The position numbers and the translations under genes are program-made. Of a DNA stretch of 64,000 nucleotides, positions 43,701 through 49,950 are shown piece by piece (the stretch's first letter is position 1; each line of letters begins with the position of its first letter). The stretch is from the NCBI RefSeq assembly GCF_021730435.1, contig NZ_JABWGX010000003.1, positions 183,072-247,071 on the forward strand. The letters are read 5' to 3'. Source of the DNA: Xanthobacter agilis. Lineage in GTDB: Bacteria; Pseudomonadota; Alphaproteobacteria; Rhizobiales; Xanthobacteraceae. Under the pieces are notes generated by a model. The model was given only the letters and a program-made list of their open reading frames with translations. It searched no databases and was not told the origin of the DNA.

Positions 43701-45089
43701 GATCCACTCTCGACCCGATCGGATGGGCTGACGATCACCGGCAGCGCCAGCTTGTCGGGCAAGGTTGAGGGCGTCGTCTCCGATCCGTCCGGCATCACTG
43801 CGGGGTCGTTCGACCACACGATCCTGACGGCACAGGGGGGACTGACGGTTTCAAACCTCCAGGCGACCGGTGACACCGCCATTCTTGATGTCTCCGTGGC
43901 GCAGTCCGGCAACAGCCTCACGCTCGGCACCAAGGTGGACTTCACGCCGTCCGGCCTCTCCCCAGGCGGCCAAGTGATCGGCGCCTTGATCGGTCAGGTT
44001 CAGGGGCGCGGATCGTCCGCTCTGTTTGAAGCCGTGGTGCCCGAGCTCCTGGGCGTCTCCAGCGTCGCCGCGCTCGATGCCGCCTATGACAAGGTGGGCG
44101 GCGGCGCGGTGTCCATGGTGCCGCAGACCATGATCAATGCCGCATCCGCGTCCATCGCCGGGGTCACAAACCAGCTCGACCGGTGGCGGATGGGCCTGCG
44201 GCCTGCCTCCACCACGGGCGGTGGCGCGCCGGCCGGGGCGCCGGAGGACGCCGAGGGCGCCGCCGCGGCCGCCCGCTATGTGTGGGCGGCGTCGGCCGGC
44301 AGCATCACCAGCGGTGGAGGCTTGTCCGGCGCCGCGTTCGGCGGCAGCGTCGGCATCGACGGGGTGGCGAGCGACCTGCCCCTGCTGCTGGGCGCCGCCG
44401 TGACGCTGTCCAGCAGCAGCCTGTCGGCGGACGACCAGAACGCCAGCGTCACGACCAATTATGGCGGCGCCAGCCTCTACGGCGTCGCGACGGCGGGCGC
44501 GGCCTACGTTTCGGCCATCGCCACCATCGGCTATGCGCACGCGGGCTTCGACCGCTCCTTGTTTAACCTCAGCTTTTCGGCCGACACCGGCTTCGACGGG
44601 ACGATGTTCGGCGGCCGGGTCGAGGCCGGCTACCGGCTGGCGCTGGCGGGCATCGGTGCGAACCTGACGCCGTTCGCGGCCTTCCAGCCGATGGGGCTTT
44701 GGCTGGGTGGGGGGGCGGAGACGTTCGGCATCCTGGGACGTGGGCTGAGCTATGAAGCCTCGACCGTCACCGCGCTGCCGACCTTTCTCGGCCTCCAGCT
44801 CGACGGGGTGTGGACGGCGAGCGACGGGCGCCTCTACACGCCCTATCTGCGGGCGGCCTGGATGCATGACTTCAGCCCGGACCGGGACGTGTCGCGCGCC
44901 TTCGCGGAATTGCCGTGGGCAACCTTTTCGTCCACGACCATCCCCACGGTGCGCGACGCGGCGGACGTGCACGCGGGCATCCAGTTCCTGGTCGGCCCGA
45001 ACATGACCCTTTCCGCCGGCCTGGATGGCCAGATCGCGCAGGGATATTCCACCGTCGGCGCCAGCGGCGCCTTGCGCATCCGCTGGTGA
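34800..45089 (+). CDS. Giant Gly-rich autotransporter with AQS(I/V/L)GG repeats
   Basis: A 3429-residue type Va secreted protein. The N-terminal signal peptide SGFLVSVAMGALSAPAFAQ ends near residue 35. The passenger (about 200-2840) is built on about 40 copies of a unit centred on (I/V)xAQS(I/V/L)GGGGGxGG, most 55-90 residues apart, with alternating short strands such as TSGxxSxGIxAQS. The last copy is degenerate (GVITQSKGD). A short unique domain and linker precede the C-terminal barrel (about 3158-3429), ending ...GALRIRW. Three non-repeat insertions interrupt the array near residues 748-830 (Glu/Ala/Thr/Pro-rich), 1515-1560 and 1760-1805. The frame is intact over 10.3 kb. Probable surface adhesin or scaffold; the ligand is unknown. 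The ATG lacks a strong ribosome site. Confidence 0.9.
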   Translation: MDQGEIEGRRALKASRSGFLVSVAMGALSAPAFAQTASVGPAIYYNNQQVAASGPSGSNAHDTCMDKPSDGQPGQPGTSINATVSYSGVSGSTYDGTLVAASSTGGAGGEGGSGEDCGYSGRGGGSGAVGGAVTVDTSTLAGTYAFSATGIVVYSKGGQGGQGGSTSSTAYSGGDGGAGGNGGAVNVTTNMPISALGASSYGIWAQSVGGQGGNGGNEDSSLSSGNGGDAGPGGAGGTVWVTANAAVSSQMVSAVFAQSIGGNGGGSGSSSAWFGGTSGGGGYGGDGGEVAVTTSGGLATTGQGSFGIYAQSVGGGGGNAGVSAGLVALGGAGGPAGYAGEVGVYNSGSVQATGGSSGGIYAQSVGGAGGSGGMAFSSSAALAVSVGGTGGGGGDGNFVQVENSGDICTGSCDGSAVPTSSAGGAFGIFAQSLGGGGGSGGFGLSGSASLVAGASVALGGSGGDGGDGGSVLVLNTGSISTVEANSAGILAQSVGGGGGNAGGALAFDLSGGLSTSLSHGGSGGSGGAGGMVATNCVQKTDVYMTGGFACSTLDLSARYPDAKISTQGEGSPGIVAQSLGGGGGAGGYAVALSGSTSGSFALAFGGSGGSGGAAGTVFAGTNGMQITTAGDDSPGVIGQSIGGGGGAGGAAVSSAVSAGFTLGLSVGGSGGSGGAGDTVEGLNPGGVITTYGERSHGMLLQSVGGGGGAGGATISVTAGELPNLSLSIGGTGGSGGAASAVAAINSGDASSTSAGTLLAEKIAMIASGEMAEIEEAIESARVVDPQPMVYTEPSPAVETSSSAQESTSGTATATAASATQTVASGSSAITTYGFGSSAIVAQSIGGGGGVGGFSISGDALSPVSVSQNIGGVGGAGNASSLVYVFNTGQLATYGGGAPVLLAQSIGGGGGSGGFSASGDIGGEAGVAVAVGGGGGAGAASGNVVVLNYASIVSDSATTGNAPGLLAQALGGSGGNGGFAAGASLSNGSVAMSIGGGGGAGGSGGPVVVYNVGTIQTVGPMSSALVAQSLGGEGGTGGFSVAGSVGDDVSVSASVGGGGGSGGKSYGVTVYTTSVTTSGDQSAGVVAQAIGGAGGAGGWDVAGTIGSDAAAALSLGGAGGAGGSVETVTRVEVSGNISTDGLLSPGIVAQSIGGNGGNGGISASGAGSMDIATTVAIGGGGGSGGGSSSVTVEMPGTITTQQAQSIGILAQSIGGGGGSGGAAYAGSYAVGTSNEMSIGDAYAFGGSGGSGQTAGDVSITAASISTQGQLSIGILAQSIGGAGGNGGTSISESLSGVRVDPEVKLEGYSMSLALGGSGASGGDAGTVTVTQAGTIQTGTAPSGSATVLTDLAPGIVAQSIGGSGGNGGAAQSMSTASEISLSVAVGGGGASGGKAGIVTVSSNVGRTSGGVVTYGTQSPVILVQSVGGGGGNGGAAQSYSQYSRYTSNYTAQLAIGGSGGGGGDGGAVNVNTGGTLLSYGDYSTAVFAQSVGGGGGNGGTSTTGSNSLLTGPALEAILSAAGAGATAAAATADVSYVAASYLDSIASWTNSKSKNATAASLSIGGAAGEGGNGGNVAIASTSAIGTSGAQSSAIFAQSVGGGGGNGGDGVSTSSTGKTFGLAMSIGGSGGSGGDGGSVAVTSTGNIQTLGTQAIGIFAQSVGGGGGNGGSVVSTAKGAYSNSTSIGMRGTFAMGLGGSGGDGGTGGAVSVIAGAAGKDYSYINTLGASASGIFAQSVGGGGGSGGQAHVATKTSIKVKLSAKQTTAYTALGMNFVGNLTGLSSETGVAADGKKGSTSFTDLLGVGVGLSIGGSGGVAGPGDSVNVTNYAVIVTGLSLTDGSVAEESPDNSPAIFAQSVGGGGGNGGSTHYGTSFNQSSVSMSIGGNGGSGAYGGDVTVNTQGSLVTLGANSGAVVAQSVGGGGGNGGNSSTTYGGLATASLALGLGGSGSGGGNGGSVIVNVTSGVDAFGVTPGIWTSGAQSYGILAQSVGGGGGSAGSFTGSNTEVYQDVTGQGGYSTSATIGSAAVTDSGVAVAVAQGSAGAGGSGEMVTVSSDTPITTAGDLAAGIVAQSLGGGGGVSGSGATNTASSFYLVSLTLGASASTSGAGGNVAINQGGGAVTTAGDLAYGVVGQSIGGGGGMTGDVSSTTSATGNVLLDMTLGSSGGSNLDAGAVTVSVEGRMVTTGTGASAVVAQSIGGGGGIGASSYESGFDAEVSKALVLGASGGEGGDGGTVSATVSQGASTAGANAPAVVLQSIGAGGGLATSSTYASAASSYGAAATVVALGAATSTAGNGGAVTLSVTNSGTSIATTGANSFGLVAQSIGGGGGLALSTTAGATGNNEAQNQISLQGAVGSAGLVTATSAATLSTSGLGATAYLVQSIAGGGGATGTYDVLNSGTSYSVPYSSTITFGSTSGEGGNSAGATVSNTGNISTTGLAAHGLVVQSIAYGGGLATSGVSLTGTVSDFTIATQLGGAGNLYGAAGAVSVSSSGKVTTAARAAFGVVAQSISGGGGLSLVAINAMGSSSSVDGTESLRLGATSGSSSGAGAVTATVSGSVTTSDKKAAAVIAQSIGGGGGIGGWIVSNASTSVSGSQTLGGAAGGNAGSVTVNSSAALSTAGDYAIGILAQSIGGGGGFSISRETTTLGGTGGGVGNSVNITSSGAIKTTGDAAIGIVAQSIGGGGGLALASNTATLGGGGNSGNSGAVTVSTSGTITTSGENAFGILAQSIGGGGGATLGNGNTVAAKTRASTGNGNNVKVTVGAKITTTGAGASGVVAQSIGGGGGLVMTGNAVVMEPAAGGWGSFGTVTVNVNATISATGSGASGVITQSKGDPVIVVVSGVSVTGGAGGTAITSDGPETHITNHGTLSTTEGADGLAIKVSSGYADIVTGGTILGNFDLEAGAANRVQNLAGGTILAGSSLDLGGTGVLVNAGTLRSGASSLGTTTIDGNLVQTKTGLLVLRADPLSTRSDGLTITGSASLSGKVEGVVSDPSGITAGSFDHTILTAQGGLTVSNLQATGDTAILDVSVAQSGNSLTLGTKVDFTPSGLSPGGQVIGALIGQVQGRGSSALFEAVVPELLGVSSVAALDAAYDKVGGGAVSMVPQTMINAASASIAGVTNQLDRWRMGLRPASTTGGGAPAGAPEDAEGAAAAARYVWAASAGSITSGGGLSGAAFGGSVGIDGVASDLPLLLGAAVTLSSSSLSADDQNASVTTNYGGASLYGVATAGAAYVSAIATIGYAHAGFDRSLFNLSFSADTGFDGTMFGGRVEAGYRLALAGIGANLTPFAAFQPMGLWLGGGAETFGILGRGLSYEASTVTALPTFLGLQLDGVWTASDGRLYTPYLRAAWMHDFSPDRDVSRAFAELPWATFSSTTIPTVRDAADVHAGIQFLVGPNMTLSAGLDGQIAQGYSTVGASGALRIRW
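35400..43310 (+). repeat. Protein-coding AQSxGG repeat array of the second autotransporter
   Basis: About 40 copies of a DNA motif close to GCCCAGTCGGTGGGCGGCGG occur in one frame. DNA identity within the 25-30 base core is high, whereas the intervening sequence is diverged. That points to strong selection on, or conversion between, the cores. Copies with AQSVGG cluster around 39.0-40.8 kb, and AQSIGG dominates on both sides. Confidence 0.8.
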
Positions 45090-45107
45090 TGCGCCGCGTG
45101 GGCTGAC

Positions 45108-45142
45108 CCAAAGGCCCGTGAGGCAAGCTCATGGGCCTTTGG
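45108..45142. terminator. Stem-loop after the second autotransporter (shared with ssuB)
   Basis: A 15-bp stem (CCAAAGGCCCGTGAG / CTCATGGGCCTTTGG, one G-T pair) with loop GCAAG, 18 bases after the stop. It lies between convergent genes, eight bases from the ssuB stop, and could serve both. Neither side has a long T run. Its sequence closely resembles the stem-loop at 34098-34130. Confidence 0.7.
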
Positions 45143-45149
45143 CATGATT

Positions 45150-45986
45150 CTAGACCGCGGCGAGGATCTGCTCATGCAGGGCGCCGGCCGCGGCGCTGCT
45201 TTCGCGGCGGGGACGGGGCAGATCGATCGGCAGATCGAGCGCGATCTCGCCTTCGCGCAGCACGATCACGCGATCGGCGAGCGCGACCGCTTCGGTCACG
45301 TCGTGGGTGATGAGGATCACGGTGAAGCCGCGCTCGCGCCAGATGCGCTCGGTGAGCGCGTGCATCTCGATGCGGGTGAGCGCGTCGAGGGCGCCGAACG
45401 GCTCGTCGAGCAGCAGCACGGCGGGATGGCTGACCAGGGCGCGGGCCAGGGCGACGCGCTGCTTTTGTCCTCCTGAAAGCACGAACGGCCATTCGTGCCC
45501 CCGGTCCGCGAGCCCCACGTCGTGCAGCGCGGTCCGCGCGGTCTCCTGCCAGCCCGGGCCGCGGGCGATGCCCACATTCTGGAGAATGCGCTGCCAGGGC
45601 ACCAGCCGGGCGTCCTGGAACAGCAGGCGCACCTGCGGCACCAGGCCCGACACCTTTTCTCCGCCCACGCTCACGGTGCCGGCGGTGGCGGGTTCAAGCC
45701 CCGCGACAAGCCGCATGAGCGTGCTTTTGCCACCACCCGAGCGCCCCACCACGGCGAGGAACTGGCCGGCGGGGATGTCGAGATCAAGCCGCCGCAAGAC
45801 GGGGCGCTCGCCGAAGGCCTTCACCACCCCGTCGAGGCGCACCGCCGCCCCGTGCCAGCCGCGGATCGCGGACGCCGGCTTGCGAGTCTCTCCCTGGACT
45901 GTCTCTTGGGCTGTCTCTTGGGCTGTCTCTTGGACTGTCTCTTGGGCCGGGAACGCAGCGGCATTCGGCGCAAACACCTCCATCAT
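45150..45986 (-). CDS. ssuB: Aliphatic sulfonate ABC transporter ATP-binding protein SsuB
   Basis: A 278-residue ATPase of the sulfonate/nitrate/taurine class. Walker A is VVGRSGGGKSTLMRL, the Q-loop is LLFQDARLVPW, the signature is LSGGQKQRVALARAL, Walker B is VLLLDEPFGALDALTR, and the switch His is in ILITHDVTEAVALADR. The N-terminal 40 residues form an unusual leader with Q-E-T-(A/V) repeats coded by a 12-bp tandem repeat. The ATG at 45986 (or 45983) overlaps the ssuC stop. It is the last gene of the ssuA-ssuC-ssuB unit. Confidence 0.92.
   Translation of the reverse strand: MMEVFAPNAAAFPAQETVQETAQETAQETVQGETRKPASAIRGWHGAAVRLDGVVKAFGERPVLRRLDLDIPAGQFLAVVGRSGGGKSTLMRLVAGLEPATAGTVSVGGEKVSGLVPQVRLLFQDARLVPWQRILQNVGIARGPGWQETARTALHDVGLADRGHEWPFVLSGGQKQRVALARALVSHPAVLLLDEPFGALDALTRIEMHALTERIWRERGFTVILITHDVTEAVALADRVIVLREGEIALDLPIDLPRPRRESSAAAGALHEQILAAV
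45899..45946 (-). repeat. 12-bp tandem repeat, four copies, inside ssuB
   Basis: Four consecutive copies of CTGTCTCTTGG(G/A) on the plus strand, a multiple of three, coding the Q-E-T-(A/V) run near the SsuB N-terminus. Copies 1, 2 and 4 are identical; copy 3 differs at its last base. A degenerate unit precedes the array. Confidence 0.85.
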
Positions 45987-46885
45987 CGGGCGGCCTCGCG
46001 GTTGCTGGCATAGGCGGGGTGCCAGGCGAGCGTGCGCTGCTCGAGGGCGCGGGTCAGGCTGTCGGCGAGCTTGCCGAGCAAGGCGTAGGCGATGACGCCC
46101 AGCACCACCACGTCGGTTTGCAGGAACTCGCGGGCGTTCATGGTCATGTAGCCGATGCCGGAGGTCGAGGAGATGGTTTCCGCCACGATCAGCGTCAGCC
46201 ACATGATGCCGAGCGCATAGCGCAGGCCGACCAGGATCGAGGGCAGGGCGCCCGGCAGGATGACGCGGAAGAACAGCGGGGCCGGCGACAGGCCATAGAC
46301 CCGCGCCATTTCGATCAGCCCGCGATCCACCGTGCGGATGCCATGGAAGGTGTTGAGATAGATGGGGAAGGCAACGCCGATGGCGACCAGGAAGATCTTT
46401 GCTTCCTCATCGATGCCGAACCACAGGATGACCAATGGAATGATGGCGAGATGGGGCACGTTGCGCAGCATCTGCAAGGTGGAATCGAGCGCGGTTTCGG
46501 CCGGGCGCCACATGGCGTTGGCCACCCCGAGGGCGAAGCCGATGCCGCCGCCGATGGCGAGCCCGATCAAGGCGCGGCGCGTGCTGACCAGGATGTTCGA
46601 GACAAGGCTGCCGTCCTGCAAGGTGCGCCAGAAGGCGAGGCTCACGTCGCTGGGCGCCGGCAGCACCCGCGACGACAGGAGGCCAAGGCTCGCGGCCGTC
46701 TGCCACAGCACGATCACGGCCAGCGGCAGCGTCCAGGGCAGCAGCGCGGGGCCGAGACGGCCCAGCGCCGCGCGGAAGCCCCGAAGGAGGGGGCCAGGCT
46801 CCGGCTTCTCCCGCGGAACATCGCCGGAGAAGCCGGGTGGCTGGAAGGAAAGAGCGCCCTCGGAGGGCACGAAGGATTCGGCCAT
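45983..46885 (-). CDS. ssuC: Aliphatic sulfonate ABC transporter permease SsuC
   Basis: A 300-residue inner-membrane permease with about six membrane helices. The binding-protein-dependent transport (EAA) loop is ARVYGLSPAPLFFRVILPGALPSILVGLRYALGIMWLTLIVAE, and the motif NVPHLAIIPLVILWFGIDEEAKIFL is typical of SsuC/TauC/NrtB. The N-terminal hydrophilic extension of about 45 residues makes it longer than the usual 260-270. GAGGAGG precedes the ATG. It is coupled to ssuB by an overlapping start/stop and lies 32 bases after ssuA. Confidence 0.92.
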   Translation of the reverse strand: MAESFVPSEGALSFQPPGFSGDVPREKPEPGPLLRGFRAALGRLGPALLPWTLPLAVIVLWQTAASLGLLSSRVLPAPSDVSLAFWRTLQDGSLVSNILVSTRRALIGLAIGGGIGFALGVANAMWRPAETALDSTLQMLRNVPHLAIIPLVILWFGIDEEAKIFLVAIGVAFPIYLNTFHGIRTVDRGLIEMARVYGLSPAPLFFRVILPGALPSILVGLRYALGIMWLTLIVAETISSTSGIGYMTMNAREFLQTDVVVLGVIAYALLGKLADSLTRALEQRTLAWHPAYASNREAAR

Positions 46886-46917
46886 TGGGTCCTCCTCGGG
46901 AGGGGGTCAGGATCGGG

Positions 46918-47886
46918 TCAGGATTTCGGCGCCCGCACGGCGTCGGAAATCTTGATGGGGGCGGGAATGAGCCCGAGCTTGTGGAAGGCGTCGGCGACCT
47001 GTTGCTGCTGCGACGTGATCTCCGGGGTCAGCGGCTTCACGTCATATTGCTGACGGGACAGGGCAACCTCCAGGATCGGGGCGGGAATGCCGATGAGGGG
47101 CGAGAATTGCTCGGCCGCCGCCTTCGGGTTGGCCTTGGCCCAGGCGCCGATCTCGGCGACCGCGCCGAGCAGCACGTCCACCACCTGCGGCGCCTTTTCC
47201 ACGAAGCTCCGGGTGGCGAAATAGAATTGGTAATTGGAGACGACGCCGGTGCCGTCGGCCAGGATCCGGGCGTCGACGGTCTTCTCGGCGGCGGCCTGAT
47301 AGGGGTCCCAGATGGCCCAGGCGTCCACCGAGCCGCGCTCGAAGGCGGCGCGGGCGTCGGCGGGGGTGAGGTAGGCGGTCTTCACGTCCGCATAGGGCAC
47401 GCCCGCCTTCTCCAGCGCCTTCACCAGCAGGTAATGCACGTTGGAGCCCTTGTTGAGGGCGATGGTCTTGCCCTTGAGGTCGGCCACGCTCTTGAGCGGG
47501 CTGTTCTTGGGTACGAGGATCGCCTCGCCGGTGGGGGCGGCGGGCTCATAGCCCACATAGATCAGGGGCGCGCCGGCGGCCTGGGCGAAGATGGGCGGGG
47601 CTTCGCCCGTATTGCCGAAGTCCACCGCGCCGGCGTTCAGGGCTTCCAGAAGCTGCGGCCCGGCCGGAAACTCGCTCCACTTCACCGTATAGCCCAAAGG
47701 CTTCAGCTTCTCCTCCAGAAGACCTTTGTTCTTCAGGAGGATGAGGGTGCCGTACTTCTGGTAGCCGATGCGCACCACCTTGTCGTCGGCCGCGGCCGGG
47801 GTCGTAAGGGTGGCGCCGAGGGCGAGGGTCAGCACGGCGCCGCCGGCGACGCGCGCGAGGGTCCGCCGGGAAAGGGAGAGGAGCAT
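46918..47886 (-). CDS. ssuA: Aliphatic sulfonate-binding protein SsuA
   Basis: A 322-residue periplasmic binding protein with an N-terminal twin-Arg-like start (MLLSLSRRTLARVAGGAVLTLALG) and cleavage near AAA-DDK. The mature part begins VVRIGYQKYGTLILLKNKGLLEEKLKPLGYTVKWSEFPAGPQLLEALNAGAVDFG, the standard SsuA opening, followed by TGEAPPIFAQAAG and GSNVHYLLVKAL. It delivers alkanesulfonates to SsuBC. The start at 47886 is supported by GGAG at proper spacing; the open frame upstream overlaps the flavin reductase in antisense reading only. It is transcribed leftward 31 bases after the reductase gene. Confidence 0.93.
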   Translation of the reverse strand: MLLSLSRRTLARVAGGAVLTLALGATLTTPAAADDKVVRIGYQKYGTLILLKNKGLLEEKLKPLGYTVKWSEFPAGPQLLEALNAGAVDFGNTGEAPPIFAQAAGAPLIYVGYEPAAPTGEAILVPKNSPLKSVADLKGKTIALNKGSNVHYLLVKALEKAGVPYADVKTAYLTPADARAAFERGSVDAWAIWDPYQAAAEKTVDARILADGTGVVSNYQFYFATRSFVEKAPQVVDVLLGAVAEIGAWAKANPKAAAEQFSPLIGIPAPILEVALSRQQYDVKPLTPEITSQQQQVADAFHKLGLIPAPIKISDAVRAPKS

Positions 47887-47917
47887 GGGTGTTCTCCGGA
47901 ACGTGAGGGTGCGCGGA

Positions 47918-48457
47918 TCAGGCGCCGAGGTTGTGATAAGCGCCGGCCCAATAGAGCAGCGGCTCGGCCGTTTCGGTGACGCGGCTCGCCAGCACGCGGC
48001 CGACGACGATGGCGTGGGAATGCCGCTCGATGATCTCCTCAAGCTCGCAATCGAAGGCGGCCAGGGCGTCGGCGAGTACCGGCGTGCCGGTTTCGAGACG
48101 GGTCCATTCGGCGCCCTGGTAGCGCTCGGGGCCCTTCAGCCCGCCCTTTCCGGCAAACTGGTCGGCGAGCGGCTGGTGGTGCGGGCGCAGCACGTTGATG
48201 GCGAAGCTGCGGTGCGCGGTGAGGGCCGCCATCGAGGACGAGGAGCGGTTGACGCAGATGAGAAGGGTCGGCGGTTCCACCGAAAGTGAAGACACGGAGG
48301 TGGCGGTGAGGCCGGTGCGGCTTTCGCCGGCGCCCACGGTCAGGACGCTGACCGCGCCCGCAAGCTTGCGCATGGCGCCCCGAAAGGCCAGCGCGGCGGC
48401 CGACGGTTCCGAGGGCGCGGCGGGGGTGACGCGGGCCGGAGAAGAATGAGCATTCAT
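47918..48457 (-). CDS. Flavin reductase family protein (FMN-binding split barrel)
   Basis: A 179-residue NAD(P)H:flavin oxidoreductase of the HpaC/DIM6-NTAB type. It begins the domain with FRGAMRKLAGAVSVLTVGAGESRTGLTATSVSSLSVEPPTLLICVNRSSS, has FAINVLRPHHQPLADQFAGK, and ends AHAIVVGRV...PLLYWAGAYHNL (position approximate). It probably supplies FMNH2 to the divergent SsuD, taking the place of the flavodoxin-like SsuE. The ATG at 48457 has AGGAGG seven bases upstream. It starts the leftward unit that continues into ssuA, ssuC and ssuB. Confidence 0.88.
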   Translation of the reverse strand: MNAHSSPARVTPAAPSEPSAAALAFRGAMRKLAGAVSVLTVGAGESRTGLTATSVSSLSVEPPTLLICVNRSSSSMAALTAHRSFAINVLRPHHQPLADQFAGKGGLKGPERYQGAEWTRLETGTPVLADALAAFDCELEEIIERHSHAIVVGRVLASRVTETAEPLLYWAGAYHNLGA

Positions 48458-48570
48458 GCGGAAACCTCCTGGGGCGAGGGCGGAACGCAAGACGGGGGCG
48501 TTCGGACATCCCTCTAAAAACATCGATTAACTGTACTTAAAATCATAGACACCGGATTATATGTGGTCAA

Positions 48571-48587
48571 TAAATTCCATGAATTTA
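48571..48587. promoter_or_regulatory. Perfect inverted repeat in the ssu divergent promoter region
   Basis: TAAATTC-CAT-GAATTTA is a perfect 17-base dyad in the 202-base gap between the flavin reductase and ssuD. The gap is locally AT-rich (about 48510-48590), as expected for divergent promoters. A sulfur-starvation regulator is the natural candidate, but the motif does not match a site I can name. Confidence 0.45.
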
Positions 48588-48659
48588 GTTGTCTTGTGTG
48601 CGGCCGTCTTTGGCCCGTCGCGGCAGCGGGCCCGCGGCGCCCGTCCTGGAGGTGTTTCG

Positions 48660-49859
48660 ATGGCCGATGCCGGCGCCCAGACCTCGCTCGCCCCCGCCAG
48701 TGCAGCCAATGTGCTGTGGTTTTTGCCCACCCATGGGGATGGCCGCTATCTCGGCACGTCCCAGGGGGCGCGGGAGGTGGATTTTGCTTACCTTAAGCAG
48801 ATCGCCCAGGCCGCCGACCATCTGGGCTACTATGGCGTTCTGATTCCCACCGGCCGCTCGTGTGAGGATTCATGGATCGTCGCCTCGGCCCTTGCGGGTT
48901 TCACCGAGCGGCTGCGGTTCCTGGTGGCGGTGCGGCCCGGCCTGCTGGAGCCGGCTGTGGCGGCGCGCATGACGGCGACCCTCGACCGCATCTCGGGCGG
49001 GCGCGCCCTTATCAATGTGGTGACCGGCGGCGACCCGGTGGAAAACCGGGGCGACGGCTTTTTCGCCGATCATGCCGAGCGTTACGAGATCACGGCCGAG
49101 TTCCTGGATATCTACACCCGCCTGCTGCGGGGCGAGGAGGTCGATTTCCAGGGCAAGCATCTGAAGGCGGAGGGCGGGCGACTGCTGTTTCCGCCGGTGC
49201 AGCAGCCCCATCCGCCGCTGTTTTTCGGCGGTTCCTCGCCGGCGGCCCATGAGGTGGCGGTGCGGCAGGTGCAAAAGTATCTGACCTGGGGCGAGCCACC
49301 GGCGCAGGTGGCGCGCAAGATCGCCGATCTCAAGCCGCGCGCGGCGGCGCTGGGGCGCGATCTCAGTTTCGGCATCCGCCTGCACGTGATCGTGCGGGAC
49401 ACCACGGCGGACGCCTGGGCGGCGGCGGAAAAGCTCATTTCCCATATCGACGACGCCACCATCGCCGACGCCCAGAAGGTGTTCGCCCGCATGGATTCGG
49501 AAGGCCAGCGGCGGATGAGCGCCCTACATGGCGGGCGCCGCGACAAGCTGGAGGTCAGCCCCAATCTGTGGGCCGGCGTGGGCCTCGTGCGGGGTGGGGC
49601 CGGCACCGCTTTGGTGGGCGACCCGGACACGGTGGCCGCGCGGATGAAGGAATACATGGCGCTCGGCATCGATACCTTCGTGCTTTCCGGCTACCCGCAC
49701 CTGGAGGAGGCCTACCGGTTCGCGGAGAGCGTCCTGCCATTGCTGCCGCTCGCCGACGAGACCGGCCGCCCGAAGGCGGTGACGCATCATCGCGGTCCGT
49801 TCGGCGAGATGATCGGCAATGCGTTCGCGCCCGAGGGGCGCCGCGCTTCCGCATCCTGA
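48660..49859 (+). CDS. ssuD: FMNH2-dependent alkanesulfonate monooxygenase SsuD
   Basis: A 399-residue bacterial-luciferase-fold enzyme that splits alkanesulfonates into aldehyde and sulfite. Landmarks are [93 protein letters not shown] and the C-terminal [39 protein letters not shown]. Length and motifs match SsuD closely. The start at 48660 has GGAGG seven bases upstream; the frame extends to 48561 without conservation. Confidence 0.95.
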   Translation: MADAGAQTSLAPASAANVLWFLPTHGDGRYLGTSQGAREVDFAYLKQIAQAADHLGYYGVLIPTGRSCEDSWIVASALAGFTERLRFLVAVRPGLLEPAVAARMTATLDRISGGRALINVVTGGDPVENRGDGFFADHAERYEITAEFLDIYTRLLRGEEVDFQGKHLKAEGGRLLFPPVQQPHPPLFFGGSSPAAHEVAVRQVQKYLTWGEPPAQVARKIADLKPRAAALGRDLSFGIRLHVIVRDTTADAWAAAEKLISHIDDATIADAQKVFARMDSEGQRRMSALHGGRRDKLEVSPNLWAGVGLVRGGAGTALVGDPDTVAARMKEYMALGIDTFVLSGYPHLEEAYRFAESVLPLLPLADETGRPKAVTHHRGPFGEMIGNAFAPEGRRASAS

Positions 49860-49950
49860 TGAGGCGCGGACACGTTTTCGATCAAGGCGGCTGGCATCTG
49901 GGACGTCCGGCGCCGGCGACGGCCCGGCGTCGGACACATGGAGACGATGC

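Noticed and set aside
41067..43817. Open frame of 916 codons on the minus strand
   Set aside because: Also a shadow of the Gly-rich repeat array; no family motif and no start signal.
25380..45089. The repeat regions as a CRISPR array or DNA satellite
   Set aside because: Repeats are in frame, spacing is variable, units are degenerate and they code protein secondary-structure motifs.
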